From contig CAWDKV010000003.1 of NCBI GenBank assembly GCA_963803015.1, forward strand, positions 186,001-250,000: a stretch of 64,000 nucleotides of DNA. Reading direction: 5' to 3'. Shown piece after piece: positions 26,365 through 35,762 of the stretch. Source of the DNA: Berkiella sp963803015. Its GTDB lineage: Bacteria > Pseudomonadota > Gammaproteobacteria > Berkiellales > Berkiellaceae. Within the stretch, counting starts at the first letter, position 1. Each line of letters starts with the position of its first letter. A program made the translations under genes and the position numbers. The notes beneath the pieces are model-generated. The model worked only from the letters and a program-made list of their open reading frames with translations, ran no database searches and was not told the origin of the DNA.

Positions 26365-27429
26365 ATGGCATTAATTACACTCAGACAATTACTGGATCAT
26401 GCTGCAGAACATCGTTATGGTGTGCCGGCGTTCAACGTCAATAATTTAGAACAAATGCGCGCTATTATGGAAGCGGCAGATAAAACCAATAGTCCGGTTA
26501 TCGTGCAAGCTTCTGCAGGAGCAAGAAAATATGCAGGTTCAAGATTTTTAAAGCACTTAATAGAAGCAGCCATTGAAGAGTTTCCCCATATTCCTGTTTG
26601 TATGCACCAAGATCATGGCGCTTCTCCTGCGGTTTGCCAACGTTCGATTCAATTAGGTTTTTCATCTGTGATGATGGATGGTTCTTTACATGAAGATATG
26701 AAAACACCTTCTGATTTTGATTATAACGTCAAGACAACATCGATTGCAGTCGCAATGGCCCATGCAGGTGGCGTTTCCGTGGAAGGAGAATTAGGGTGCC
26801 TCGGTTCTCTTGAGACTGGGATGGCAGGAGATGAAGATGGATCAGGAGCAGAAGGCAAGCTCTCACATAGTATGTTGCTAACCGATCCAGAAGAAGCGGC
26901 ACAATTTGTGAAAGCAACCAAAGTGGATGCTTTAGCTATTGCTATTGGCACCAGCCACGGCGCATATAAATTTAGCCGTCCGCCAACAGGGGATATTTTA
27001 GCTATCGATAGAATTAAAGAAATTCATAAGCGAATTCCAGATACCCATTTAGTGATGCATGGCTCTTCTTCTGTGCCTCAAGATTGGTTAAGTATTATTA
27101 ATCAATATGGTGGCGACATGGGTGAAACTTATGGTGTGCCTGTTGAAGAAATTCAAGAAGGAATAAAACATGGTGTGCGCAAGGTCAATATTGATACTGA
27201 TCTGCGTTTAGCAGCAACGGGTAGTTTACGAAGATTTTTTGGCACTAATTTAGTGGAGTTTGATCCACGTAAATATTTAGAAGTGGCCAAAAATGCAATG
27301 CGAGATATCTGTATTGCACGCTATGAATCTTTTGGCACAGCAGGCTGGGCAGATAAAATCAAAGTGATTAGCTTAGAAGCGATGGCGCAACGTTATGTTG
27401 CAGGTGAGCTTAATCCTAGAGTGAATTAA
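26365..27429 (+). CDS. fba: Class II fructose-bisphosphate aldolase, CbbA type
   Basis: 354 residues. It splits fructose 1,6-bisphosphate. The start MALITLRQLLDHAAEH and YGVPAFNVNNLEQM match the Calvin-cycle-type class II group. The zinc and phosphate ligands are seen in VCMHQDHGASP, GGVSVEGELGCLGSLETG and the later VMHGSSSVP. It is the last gene of the tkt-gap-pgk-pyk-fba operon. No RuBisCO or phosphoribulokinase gene is in the window, so the operon is probably glycolytic or gluconeogenic. Confidence 0.95.
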   Translation: MALITLRQLLDHAAEHRYGVPAFNVNNLEQMRAIMEAADKTNSPVIVQASAGARKYAGSRFLKHLIEAAIEEFPHIPVCMHQDHGASPAVCQRSIQLGFSSVMMDGSLHEDMKTPSDFDYNVKTTSIAVAMAHAGGVSVEGELGCLGSLETGMAGDEDGSGAEGKLSHSMLLTDPEEAAQFVKATKVDALAIAIGTSHGAYKFSRPPTGDILAIDRIKEIHKRIPDTHLVMHGSSSVPQDWLSIINQYGGDMGETYGVPVEEIQEGIKHGVRKVNIDTDLRLAATGSLRRFFGTNLVEFDPRKYLEVAKNAMRDICIARYESFGTAGWADKIKVISLEAMAQRYVAGELNPRVN

Positions 27430-27438
27430 GCACACGTT

Positions 27439-27484
27439 TCCCCTCTTCCTTACAGGACGCAGTAGCCCGCAAGTGGAGAGGGGA
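27439..27484 (+). terminator. Hairpin after fba
   Basis: TCCCCTCT (27439-27446) pairs perfectly with AGAGGGGA (27477-27484) around a 30-base loop, 10 bp after the fba stop and before the convergent small gene. The T-run is missing, so termination is uncertain. Confidence 0.3.
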
Positions 27485-27496
27485 TTAGAAACATAT

Positions 27497-27790
27497 TCAA
27501 CCTTTCTTGGGTGCGGGCCTAGCAGCAGCAGCAGGTTGCATCCCATAGGCCGCCTTCTCTTCTTCAAACGTATGCCAAGCTCGTCTTATTGTGTTTGCTT
27601 TGTCATGAAAGCAGCAAAATGTCTGAAATTTCTCTTTGCCAAGGCTTTCTAAAATGTTTTCTTCCGTTGTTTCATGGTTGTTTAATAGTCTGGATAATGT
27701 AGCAAATTGATATCTCTCCCCTGCTGGCAAGGAGTTTATGTCAAATGTCTTTAATCTATAAAAGCTAGGGCGGGCACCTTTTACACTCAT
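27497..27790 (-). CDS. Hypothetical 97-residue protein
   Basis: A small soluble protein, MSVKGARPSFYRLKTFDIN at the start, ending in Ala/Pro-rich QPAAAARPAPKKG. The ATG at 27790 has GAGG upstream; a TTG two codons earlier is a less likely start. The middle part is rich in charged and aromatic residues and is predicted helical. No family was recognised. The low-complexity Ala/Pro/Lys tail and isolated position resemble lineage-specific proteins of intracellular Legionellales. It is convergent with fba. Confidence 0.55.
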   Translation of the reverse strand: MSVKGARPSFYRLKTFDINSLPAGERYQFATLSRLLNNHETTEENILESLGKEKFQTFCCFHDKANTIRRAWHTFEEEKAAYGMQPAAAARPAPKKG

Positions 27791-27866
27791 TTTCAATACC
27801 TCACTGTAAAATTTAGCTGACCATCATAATAAATAAAAGAGGCCAAAGCAAGGAAAAATGAGGCCC

Positions 27867-28352
27867 TTAGGCAGGATTTGGTCGCTGATTAACGATGACG
27901 AACGGCGCCGAATACTGTTTGTTGAGTGCCTCAATATGAATTACAGCTTGCCAGGCCATATTATCATCGATACAAGTAGGCAAAATCGTTTGTGCGGTAT
28001 AGCTGCCATCTCTTTGTCGATGAAGTGTATAGCGGAATTCCCCCATATTCATTTCTGCGCCTTTGAAGTAAATATAAATTTTCTTCACTGGGATTTTATC
28101 TGTTTTGACCTCAAGCTGAAGAGAGGTCAAAACAGGCATATGAGTAGGTTTGATTCTTAACTCAACTCGCTCGCCGGAAGGCAGAGTAGAGACGCAGGGC
28201 CCTTGATTGAGATCACAGTTGGGGATAGGAAGCGTCACGACATTGGTCGCTCTCCAACAGGTGAAAAAATAGTAACCGCCATATAACGAGCAAACTAAAA
28301 CGAGTAGTCCGCTGAGCGTTAACCATTTATCTTTTCTCAAAAAAACGGGCAT
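27867..28352 (-). CDS. Hypothetical protein with one N-terminal membrane helix
   Basis: 161 residues. Residues of about 11-31 (LTLSGLLVLVCSLYGGYYFF) form one transmembrane segment or uncleaved signal anchor, leaving a periplasmic domain of some 125 residues with three Cys (CDLNQGPC and PTCID). The sequence IKPTHMPVLTSLQLEV looks like a beta-rich extracytoplasmic domain and is similar in style to the FixH-like/YtkA-like proteins, but this was not verified. It lies between two lineage-specific genes and is probably monocistronic. Confidence 0.65.
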   Translation of the reverse strand: MPVFLRKDKWLTLSGLLVLVCSLYGGYYFFTCWRATNVVTLPIPNCDLNQGPCVSTLPSGERVELRIKPTHMPVLTSLQLEVKTDKIPVKKIYIYFKGAEMNMGEFRYTLHRQRDGSYTAQTILPTCIDDNMAWQAVIHIEALNKQYSAPFVIVNQRPNPA

Positions 28353-28404
28353 GCATTCTCCTCTTTTTTTGTTGGCTGTAGTCTACCAACATACTGATTG
28401 TTCG

Positions 28405-28533
28405 TATACCCTTCGCAGATGAATTTTCGGCGTTGTAGGCAAAGCTCATCTCGCAAAAGTCATGTATTTCTTATACACTCCTTTTGCTTGAGAGCTTGCC
28501 GCCTAGCCGAAAAATCATCTGCGAAGGGTTATA
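28405..28533. repeat. Intergenic long palindrome, copy A
   Basis: TACCCTTCGCAGATGAATTT (from 28407) pairs with the arm ending GCGAAGGGTTA (28506-28531) across a nested inner palindrome (about 28443-28497). The inner part matches the reverse complement of 51071-51135, and the outer arms match those of 39322-39433. This is a dispersed palindromic repeat, possibly a MITE-like or REP-like unit, and could also act as a bidirectional terminator for the convergent-side genes. Confidence 0.7.
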
Positions 28534-28545
28534 GTGAAGCTACGC

Positions 28546-31500
28546 TTAAAACCCATCCAAATGAAGATGATGCTTGCAACAGTCATCACCACCTACTTTT
28601 TCTAAACTGGGTAAGTGCGCGTGTAAACCATGATCAGCGTGCTGTCCATAATTTGCAGGGATCCCGCTAGGCTTTTCACCCTGAATGCGATGTAAAATCG
28701 CATCATTATTTTCATGCTGTGCTTGTGCTTCAGCATAGAATCTTTGCGAGTCTACATAGTTCTTTTGTGCAATATCGTACGCTTTATAGTTCTCAATCAC
28801 CGTATTCCAAGTCTTAATATCGTCTGCCATGCTGGTCACCTTGGATTGATGACTTTCTAGTTGAGCTTTTTCTTGAACCGTTGCATGTGTCATGCGATCA
28901 GTGAGCGCATCGCTTACACTCTTGAAATTGATCCCCTCAGGATTGAGGTTAAGGCTATTTTTGTTATTAATGTTTTTGAGTTCTTGATCAAAAACTTGTT
29001 GCGACTGATCGCGATTGCGTACGGCAGCATCTAAGCTATCAATCTCTTTATTTTGCCATGCATGTTTGGTGAAAAAGGTCGTAGAACGAGACTCTCCGCC
29101 CAACCAAGCATTAGTGAATTTTCCTTCATTAGAAGATTTAGGATCTTCAAGATGAGACGCTTGAGTTTTAGAGAGTTCCAGCGTTTGTGTTGCTTCATCA
29201 AAAGTCGCTTTCGTTTGCGTTAATTGGATTTCACGCAGCTGTAATTTTGCTAAAGCTTGTCTAGCATTTTGGGTCACATCACTTAATGTGTTGAAGTAAT
29301 TAATATGTTGCGCCGAATCGTAATGCACGGGTGCGGCGATTTTTTGCGTAAAAAAGTCGGGTTGGGTTATCACATCTTCCAAGCTTAATCTGCTGGCAGC
29401 TTTTTGACTAAGCAGGAGTCCTCCGCCATCTATAGGTGAGAGCGGCTGAGTGTTTGCACTGCTTGCCTCACCAAAGGCAATGGTAACAGGTTTGGCATAG
29501 TCTAAAAGAGAAGGAGGAACAACCATATTGTCTTCCATTTCTTGTGCCATCAAGCTAGGACTTTGGATGATAGTTTTAAGAGAGGTCCAAGTGCTATCAA
29601 AGAGTGAAGGTCCTTGTTCATGATCAACAGGATGATTTTGCTCAGTCCATTGTTTTTGCAAGGAAAGCAAATCACTTTCATGAGAAGCAATTGCTTTTGT
29701 TAAGCTTTTTTCCTCACTGATTAAACTGTTTAATGCACTTTGATCTGTTTGCCAATCGCTGAGGTTCTTTTGTATATCGGTGCAATATTGACTCGCACTT
29801 TTTGCTGAGGTGAGCAGATGTTGCAAAGTATCAACGTCGTTAACAGTTTTGCTTAAACTGCTTAATCTTACTTCAGCGGTTTCAAAGTTTGAGGTGGCTT
29901 GGTCTAAATCAAATTTAGCGCTTTGATAAGCGGATGATTTAGAGAAATCATAAAAAGCCTGGCCTTGATACACCATATCGTGCATATGAAAAGCCATTTT
30001 GGCTTCATCACGTGCGGATTGTAATTCTACAATGTTTTCTCTTTGTGATTGTAAAATAGATTGGGTTTGCTCAAAAGAGCTCACTTCTTGTCCCGTCAAT
30101 TTGCTTGCAGCTTGATTTGCTAATTTTGTAGCGTTTTCAGAAGCTTGCGTCAATCTACTTTCGTATTCCCCTACATGTTGTAACAACCAATTGACATCAG
30201 TTGAGGATGTTTGCGGGGTGACGCCCATCAAATAGGAGGTCACTTCTGCAGGATTGACTTTGGCCCAAGCTGCCGTAAATCCTTCGGCGAATTTCGACAG
30301 AACACCGCCTGGCGCATAAGACTCGAGTAATTCATGCATGCCCAATTGTTTATCTTCTAAGAGAGAGTAAGTATTAATGGCATGCTGGATGTTGCCATCA
30401 AGCTGCGATTTGGTGTCTACAAGGTGTTGGCTAGTCGCTGTGATTTGTGATTGAACGTTAGCTAATAGTGTTCTTTCGCTGGTTAATTGTTGTTCTAACC
30501 CTTGCACTTCTTCCAAACTGACAAGCTTTTGATCAAATAAATGATGATAAGTGCTGCTTGCTGAATGGACGAGGCTGTCTGCAATATGAGCAGGATTTAG
30601 TCTATTCACGCCGGGAGAGCTAAGGTACGAAGAGACGTGTTGTGTGAACGCCTCAGCTGCATAAGCTGGGTTGAGTAAAGAAGTCGCAAAAAACGAAGGT
30701 GAAGTCTTTTCTTCGGAAATGCTAGCGGGGGTGGCATTGGCGACTTCAACAACAGGTACATTCACAGTGGTACTACTTACCTTTTGAGCTGGTGCCAAGT
30801 ATCCAGAAACAGTTTGCGTAAAAGCATCTGCTGCATGCGCAGGATTGAGTAAGGAGGTGGCAAAGAATGAAGATTCAGCAGAAGCATAATGTTGAGCGCG
30901 ATTGAAAGTAGAGGTCACTTCAGCTGAATTAAAATAATCTATTACTGCACCAGCAAGATTCGCAGGGTTCCATAATTGCCCGATGCTATATTCATGATGC
31001 GAAGGCGTCGTGGCTTGAGAAGGCGGCAAACTCGGTGTTGGGTTGGCAGGCAGCGTCACTGCAATAGAACCTGACTCTATAGGAGAAACCACTGGTGGCG
31101 CAGAAGGAAGAGTTGGCACATGCACTGTTGAATCAGGAAGTGTGCTAGGTGTGTTATCTACGGTTGGCGTGGGAAGTGTATTCACTGTTGGCGTTGGCGC
31201 AGGTGTGCTATTTACTGACACAACAGGCGTTGTATCGACTGTGACAGCAGGGGCGTCGTCTTCTTCTATTATTGGAGCGACATTCACAGTTGGCGCAGGC
31301 GGCGTCACAACTGGTGGCTTATTAGGAGTCGTTGTTACTGTTGGCTCATTGAGAGAAACGTGAGGATTAATCGTAAAAAAAGGTTTCCCACCACTGACAG
31401 TTGGATAAACAGCCGTCATGATAGTGGCCATGGGCATGTTGTTGCTAAATACGGGTGAATGTGAAGTTGTTCCGATTGTTCCGAAATCATATTCGTCATC

Positions 31501-31821
31501 ATTTTCTAAGTACACGATGTCTATTCCTTTTGTTGTCACAAACACGCTATGACTACCCTGAGAGTAGAGAGTTTCTGCGTGTTGTGTCGTTTTAGCTTGT
31601 TGTTGTAGGTTGATAAAAGAAGTTGATTCTGCGTTATTCACAGGTCTGGCTGGATCTGATGCAGCCTCTGCCAGGGCCAGTAAAGGATCTTCTAAAGGAA
31701 GCATTTGGGCATTTTGCTCGGGTAGTTTTAAAATGAATGGGCTATAAGCAACCGTATTTTCTGGGATTTGTTCATCAGAGGTTTGGCTTTCGACTTCTGG
31801 CGAAGGCATTTTACTCATCAT
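28546..31821 (-). CDS. Giant Pro-rich/coiled-coil protein with NPA repeats, candidate effector
   Basis: 1091 residues from ATG at 31821 (GAGG six bases upstream). No signal peptide. Residues of about 150-270 are very rich in Pro, Thr and Val (TPTVNTLPTPTVDNTPS style). Residues of about 285-525 contain five variants of an x-N-P-A segment: LWNPANLAGA, LLNPAHAADAFTQ, LLNPAYAAEAFTQ, LNPAHIADSL and VNPAEVTSYL, two of them inside a longer repeat starting SFFATSLLNPA. Residues of about 430-1040 are coiled coil (many LxxAKS and QLEQ stretches). The end is His/Cys-rich (DDCCKHHLHLDGF). No family is recognised. The layout resembles large Dot/Icm-type substrates, but this is inference. Confidence 0.75.
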   Translation of the reverse strand: MMSKMPSPEVESQTSDEQIPENTVAYSPFILKLPEQNAQMLPLEDPLLALAEAASDPARPVNNAESTSFINLQQQAKTTQHAETLYSQGSHSVFVTTKGIDIVYLENDDEYDFGTIGTTSHSPVFSNNMPMATIMTAVYPTVSGGKPFFTINPHVSLNEPTVTTTPNKPPVVTPPAPTVNVAPIIEEDDAPAVTVDTTPVVSVNSTPAPTPTVNTLPTPTVDNTPSTLPDSTVHVPTLPSAPPVVSPIESGSIAVTLPANPTPSLPPSQATTPSHHEYSIGQLWNPANLAGAVIDYFNSAEVTSTFNRAQHYASAESSFFATSLLNPAHAADAFTQTVSGYLAPAQKVSSTTVNVPVVEVANATPASISEEKTSPSFFATSLLNPAYAAEAFTQHVSSYLSSPGVNRLNPAHIADSLVHSASSTYHHLFDQKLVSLEEVQGLEQQLTSERTLLANVQSQITATSQHLVDTKSQLDGNIQHAINTYSLLEDKQLGMHELLESYAPGGVLSKFAEGFTAAWAKVNPAEVTSYLMGVTPQTSSTDVNWLLQHVGEYESRLTQASENATKLANQAASKLTGQEVSSFEQTQSILQSQRENIVELQSARDEAKMAFHMHDMVYQGQAFYDFSKSSAYQSAKFDLDQATSNFETAEVRLSSLSKTVNDVDTLQHLLTSAKSASQYCTDIQKNLSDWQTDQSALNSLISEEKSLTKAIASHESDLLSLQKQWTEQNHPVDHEQGPSLFDSTWTSLKTIIQSPSLMAQEMEDNMVVPPSLLDYAKPVTIAFGEASSANTQPLSPIDGGGLLLSQKAASRLSLEDVITQPDFFTQKIAAPVHYDSAQHINYFNTLSDVTQNARQALAKLQLREIQLTQTKATFDEATQTLELSKTQASHLEDPKSSNEGKFTNAWLGGESRSTTFFTKHAWQNKEIDSLDAAVRNRDQSQQVFDQELKNINNKNSLNLNPEGINFKSVSDALTDRMTHATVQEKAQLESHQSKVTSMADDIKTWNTVIENYKAYDIAQKNYVDSQRFYAEAQAQHENNDAILHRIQGEKPSGIPANYGQHADHGLHAHLPSLEKVGGDDCCKHHLHLDGF

Positions 31822-32007
31822 CCTATACCTCAAAAGCTATAAAAGTGTGTGAAATAACTAACCGAGGGATATTACCCTGCAAAATATAACGTGTCAATCC
31901 TAAATCTAGCATTTAATCTAAAAATAAAAAGGTCATTATAGGCGAGTGGGGTTGTAGGTGAAAGGATGAAATGCACTGAAAGTGATAATTTTGTTAAATT
32001 TGGCCTG

Positions 32008-32667
32008 TTAATGAGAGAGTAAGACAACCAGTTTAGGCCAAACATTTTGCAAAATGAGAGGTTGTGCTTGCGTTGTAGGGTGAATATGGTCATCAAACAA
32101 CAGCTCTGGTTTGAGCGCTACCCCTTCTAGTAGGAATGGGACTAAGACCACAGGATGGTCTTTACTCAAGGTTTGATACATTTGGTAGAACTTCTCACTA
32201 TAGGGGCCATAATTTGGAGGGAGACGCATCCCGAGTAACAATACTTTTGCATGCTGTTGTTGACATAACAGCAACATCTGGTTGAGATTGGATTGAATTT
32301 TTGGCAAGGGTAGTCCTCTTAATCCATCATTCCCTCCTAATTCTAAAATGACGATATCAGGTTGATATGTGGTGAGTAACAAGGGTAAACGTTGTAACCC
32401 ATTGCCTGTGGTCGCGCCTACAATGCTACTGTTGATGAGTTTTGCTTGAGGATAATTAGACTTTAGTTTTCCTTCCAACAATGCTACCCAGCCACTTTGC
32501 TCAGGGATGCGATAAGGAGCGCTCAGGCTATCTCCCAGTACTAAAATGGTTGGTTTAGCATAACAACATAAAACCTGACAACAGAGTATTACCAAGAATA
32601 ACCGAGATAGGTTACTCTGTTTCTTTATATAAAAACCTAAAGCTAGAATAAAATCATTTATGGCCAT
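32008..32667 (-). CDS. tesA: SGNH-hydrolase thioesterase/arylesterase (TesA-like)
   Basis: About 219 residues. Blocks I, III and V of the SGNH family are visible: LVLGDSLSAPYRIP (Ser), ELGGNDGLRGLP (Gly/Asn) and DDHIHPTTQAQ (Asp/His). A hydrophobic N-terminal stretch (LFLVILCCQVLCCYA) is a plausible signal peptide for a periplasmic thioesterase I/lysophospholipase. The frame is open up to 32802, but the extension lies antisense to the ABC gene and is rejected. The ATG at 32667 overlaps the start of the divergent ABC gene by 8 bp; a start nearer the signal sequence is possible. tesA divergent from ybbA-ybbP is the E. coli order. Confidence 0.85.
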   Translation of the reverse strand: MAINDFILALGFYIKKQSNLSRLFLVILCCQVLCCYAKPTILVLGDSLSAPYRIPEQSGWVALLEGKLKSNYPQAKLINSSIVGATTGNGLQRLPLLLTTYQPDIVILELGGNDGLRGLPLPKIQSNLNQMLLLCQQQHAKVLLLGMRLPPNYGPYSEKFYQMYQTLSKDHPVVLVPFLLEGVALKPELLFDDHIHPTTQAQPLILQNVWPKLVVLLSH

Positions 32668-33337
32668 TCTTTCTGCAACCAACCTTTTTAAAACGATTAC
32701 CACACCAACAGGAAAGATTGAGATCCTAAGAGGTGTTGACTTAGCCGTCAATGCCAAAGAAACAATTGCGATTGTTGGGATCTCAGGATCTGGGAAGACC
32801 ACCTTGCTTAGTCTTTTAGCAGGGCTGGATGTTCCTAATGTGGGTGAAATTTATTTACAGAGCCATGCCTTACATACCATGAGCGAAGATGAAAGAGCAA
32901 CTTGTCGTTTAGGCAAAGTAGGTTTTGTTTTTCAAAACTTTGAACTGCTACCCTATTTAACGGCATTAGATAATGTAATGTTACCGTTGATGTTGTGCCG
33001 TCATCCATCGGCAACAGAGCAAGCCAAGGCGTTAATGGCCCAAGTGGGCTTAGCGCATCGTTTGCATCATTTTCCTAGGCAATTGTCAGGGGGCGAGCAG
33101 CAAAGAGTGGCTATTGCGCGTGCTTTTTCTACGCAACCGCAAATTGTTTTTGCGGATGAGCCCACCGGTTGTTTAGATACACAAACAGGTGAAAATATTA
33201 TTCAGTTATTATTTAACTTAAATAAACAATGGGGGACGACCTTAGTGTTTGTTACCCATGATAAGTTATTAGCCAAAAATTGTGATGCGCAATATCTCTT
33301 AGAGAAGGGAATACTTATCCCGCAAGTTGAGGCTTAG
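32660..33337 (+). CDS. ybbA: ABC transporter ATP-binding protein (YbbA/LolD-like)
   Basis: 225 residues. Walker A is GISGSGKTTLL, the signature is LSGGEQQRVAIARA, Walker B is IVFADEPTGCLD and the switch His is in VFVTHD. It belongs to the MacB/LolD group that pairs with FtsX-type permeases. It is followed immediately by its permease, whose start lies 2 bp after this stop. With tesA divergent, the cluster matches E. coli tesA/ybbA-ybbP, of unsettled function in lipid or lipoprotein handling. Confidence 0.93.
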   Translation: MAILSATNLFKTITTPTGKIEILRGVDLAVNAKETIAIVGISGSGKTTLLSLLAGLDVPNVGEIYLQSHALHTMSEDERATCRLGKVGFVFQNFELLPYLTALDNVMLPLMLCRHPSATEQAKALMAQVGLAHRLHHFPRQLSGGEQQRVAIARAFSTQPQIVFADEPTGCLDTQTGENIIQLLFNLNKQWGTTLVFVTHDKLLAKNCDAQYLLEKGILIPQVEA

Positions 33338-33338
33338 T

Positions 33339-35753
33339 ATGCTTCGATTTATTTTATTGCACGCTTGGCGAGAAAAAAGTAATCCTGAATTTCGTATTTT
33401 AGCTTTTGCATTAGCTATCGCAGTGATGGCTATTACCGCCTTAACCGAACTAACCACTTCCATTGAACATCTGTTGAGCCAAGAAGGATCGAGTTTATTA
33501 GGAGGGGATCTCTTATTGGAATCTTCCAGTGAAATCTCCCCTTTCCTCATCGAGTCAGCACAAAAGAATGGGCTGCAAGCATCGATGATGGTAGAATTTT
33601 TTAGCATGGTAGCTAAAGGAGAAAATTTACAAATCGCTAACGTATTGGCCTTTTATCAACCGTATCCTTTGCAAGGGCAACTGGTTTTGAGTAGCAAAAA
33701 AGAGCGCCACCAATTAAAACGTGCGCCACCTCCACTAGGAGAGATTTGGGTTGATGAGAGTCTAGCTACACTATTAAATTTGGCTTTAGAGGATGTTGTT
33801 AGTATTGGCAATGCCCAATTCAAAGTGAGTGCTTGGATAAAAGAGCGTCCTATTGCCACCTCAGGAACAGGTGCGCTTGCGCCTTTCGTTTTTGTGAATG
33901 CGCAAGATGTGGGCAAAATGCAAGTGTTGCAAAGGGGCTCTCGCGCGACTTATCGTTTACTTTTGACTGGAAAAAGTGAAGATATTAATTTATTTCAAGA
34001 GCGCTTTGCGCATTTACCCAATATCAAATGGATCTCACCAAAAGAGGGGAGAACAGGGATTAATCGCACTTTTAGTCAAGCGCAATCTTATTTAAGTATT
34101 ATTCTTTTTGTGCAAGTCTTATTGGCGTCCCTTGCAATAGCCATGTGTGCTCATCAATATGTCTCTCGTCAAACCCGTCAAGTCGCACTGATGCGTTGCC
34201 TTGGCACAACGACGACTACAGTACTTTATATAGAGGGCGCTGCCTTATTATTCTACGCTCTAATTATTCTGTTAGGGTCTGTTGCTTTGGGTTATCTCAT
34301 TGCTTTTTTGGCGTTACAGTTTGCCAAACAATATGGTATTGCGATGATTAATTTATCATGGCAAGGGGGTGTTTGGGGAGCAAGTATAGGGCTTTCTATG
34401 CTCTTAGGCTTTGCTTTACCGCCTTTTTTACAACTCAAAAAGGTCTCAGCGGTCAAGATACTGCAACAAACCGAGGATGAATTGGCACATCAATCGGCTC
34501 TTAACTCCTTTTTGATCTTTGCTGTGGTTGGGTTGCTGTTGGCAGTTTTTTTTCATCACAATGATTTGATTTTAAGACTAAGCGCCCAAATGTGTATTGT
34601 GGCCGCATTTACTTTTGTTTTAGCATGGGGCGTGTGGTCTTTATTTTCTCCATTAAGTCGATTTGGGACTCTTGCCTGGCGCTTTGGGTTGGGCTTTTTA
34701 GTGCGCCACAAAGCACAAGCCCTTCTGCAATGGTTAATTTTCACTTTGGTTTTAACCTTGCTCTTATTAACCCATATCATACAAAAAGAATTTATCCTCT
34801 CTTGGCAAAAGCAATTACCACCTGAGACCCCGAATTATTTTTTAATCAATATCCAAGCGAATCAAGTAGAGGCTTTACAACAATGGCTCTCTCAAAATGG
34901 TTTAAAAAAAGTCGATTTTTTTCCCATTGTTCCGGGGAGAATGAGTCATATTAATGGACAAGCTTTGGATGATTCAGAAGAGAATAAAACTCACCGCGGA
35001 TTATCGCGACCGATTAATTTAACCTGGATGAATCTAGGGCAGTCTGGTTTATCCATAGAACAAGGATTTGCGATAAGACAAAATCTTAAAATAGGTGATA
35101 CTCTCAGTTTTGAAATTGGGGAAAACAGAGTAACCGGACAAATCTCTCAAATTCGCTCCGTAGATTGGAGTTCTTTGAAGCCTAATTTTTTTGTAATTTT
35201 TCCGCCAGGGTTGCTAGAAAAATACCCTTATTCCTTTATGACAAGTCTTTATGTGCCAGTGGCGAAAAAAGAGATTTTATCTGGTCTTGCCCATGATTAT
35301 GTTGAAATTTCAATTATAGATATTGATGCCATTTTATTAAAAGTACGGCAAATGATAGCCAAATTATCGATGGCATTAGAAGGATTATTGATCATCGTAT
35401 TAATCTTGGGTGGGTTAATTTTTTACGCTAATTTACTCTCTACTTTAAAAGAACGGTTACAAGAGAGTGCGATGCTGCAAATTTTTGGCGCGAATAGACG
35501 TCTCATCTTAACTATTCTCTTAATTGAATTTATGATCATGGGATTACTTTCAGGCGCAGTGGCAAGTGTGATGGCTTTGCTCTTAGCGCAAGATATAGCA
35601 CAACATTTTTTTAGTATGTCTCTCGCTTTTGACAGTAAATGGCTGGTGTTTGGCATTATAGCGAGCATGAGTTTAATGGGAATTTTAGGCTTGTGGGGAG
35701 CACGCTCTGTTTTGACAGTGTCCCCTTTATATTTATTACGCAAAACGACTTAA
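33339..35753 (+). CDS. ybbP: ABC transporter permease, FtsX family (YbbP-like)
   Basis: 804 residues from ATG 33339 with GAGG just upstream inside the previous gene; an in-frame TTG four codons earlier is less likely. The layout is one N-terminal helix, a large periplasmic region (about 45-245), a block of helices (about 250-480), a second periplasmic region, and three or four C-terminal helices with the FtsX pattern (SALEGLLIIVLILGG-like at about 675). The C terminus ends in the conserved SVLTVSPLYLLRK. It is translationally coupled to the ATPase and should form a complex with it in the inner membrane. Confidence 0.92.
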   Translation: MLRFILLHAWREKSNPEFRILAFALAIAVMAITALTELTTSIEHLLSQEGSSLLGGDLLLESSSEISPFLIESAQKNGLQASMMVEFFSMVAKGENLQIANVLAFYQPYPLQGQLVLSSKKERHQLKRAPPPLGEIWVDESLATLLNLALEDVVSIGNAQFKVSAWIKERPIATSGTGALAPFVFVNAQDVGKMQVLQRGSRATYRLLLTGKSEDINLFQERFAHLPNIKWISPKEGRTGINRTFSQAQSYLSIILFVQVLLASLAIAMCAHQYVSRQTRQVALMRCLGTTTTTVLYIEGAALLFYALIILLGSVALGYLIAFLALQFAKQYGIAMINLSWQGGVWGASIGLSMLLGFALPPFLQLKKVSAVKILQQTEDELAHQSALNSFLIFAVVGLLLAVFFHHNDLILRLSAQMCIVAAFTFVLAWGVWSLFSPLSRFGTLAWRFGLGFLVRHKAQALLQWLIFTLVLTLLLLTHIIQKEFILSWQKQLPPETPNYFLINIQANQVEALQQWLSQNGLKKVDFFPIVPGRMSHINGQALDDSEENKTHRGLSRPINLTWMNLGQSGLSIEQGFAIRQNLKIGDTLSFEIGENRVTGQISQIRSVDWSSLKPNFFVIFPPGLLEKYPYSFMTSLYVPVAKKEILSGLAHDYVEISIIDIDAILLKVRQMIAKLSMALEGLLIIVLILGGLIFYANLLSTLKERLQESAMLQIFGANRRLILTILLIEFMIMGLLSGAVASVMALLLAQDIAQHFFSMSLAFDSKWLVFGIIASMSLMGILGLWGARSVLTVSPLYLLRKTT

Positions 35754-35762
35754 GGAGAAGGT

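Noticed and set aside
31043..31363. Val/Gly-rich plus-strand ORF of 106 residues
   Set aside because: Mirror of the Pro/Thr/Val tract of the large minus-strand protein; composition artefact.
32668..32802. N-terminal extension of tesA
   Set aside because: It is antisense to the start of the ABC ATPase and precedes the signal-like segment.
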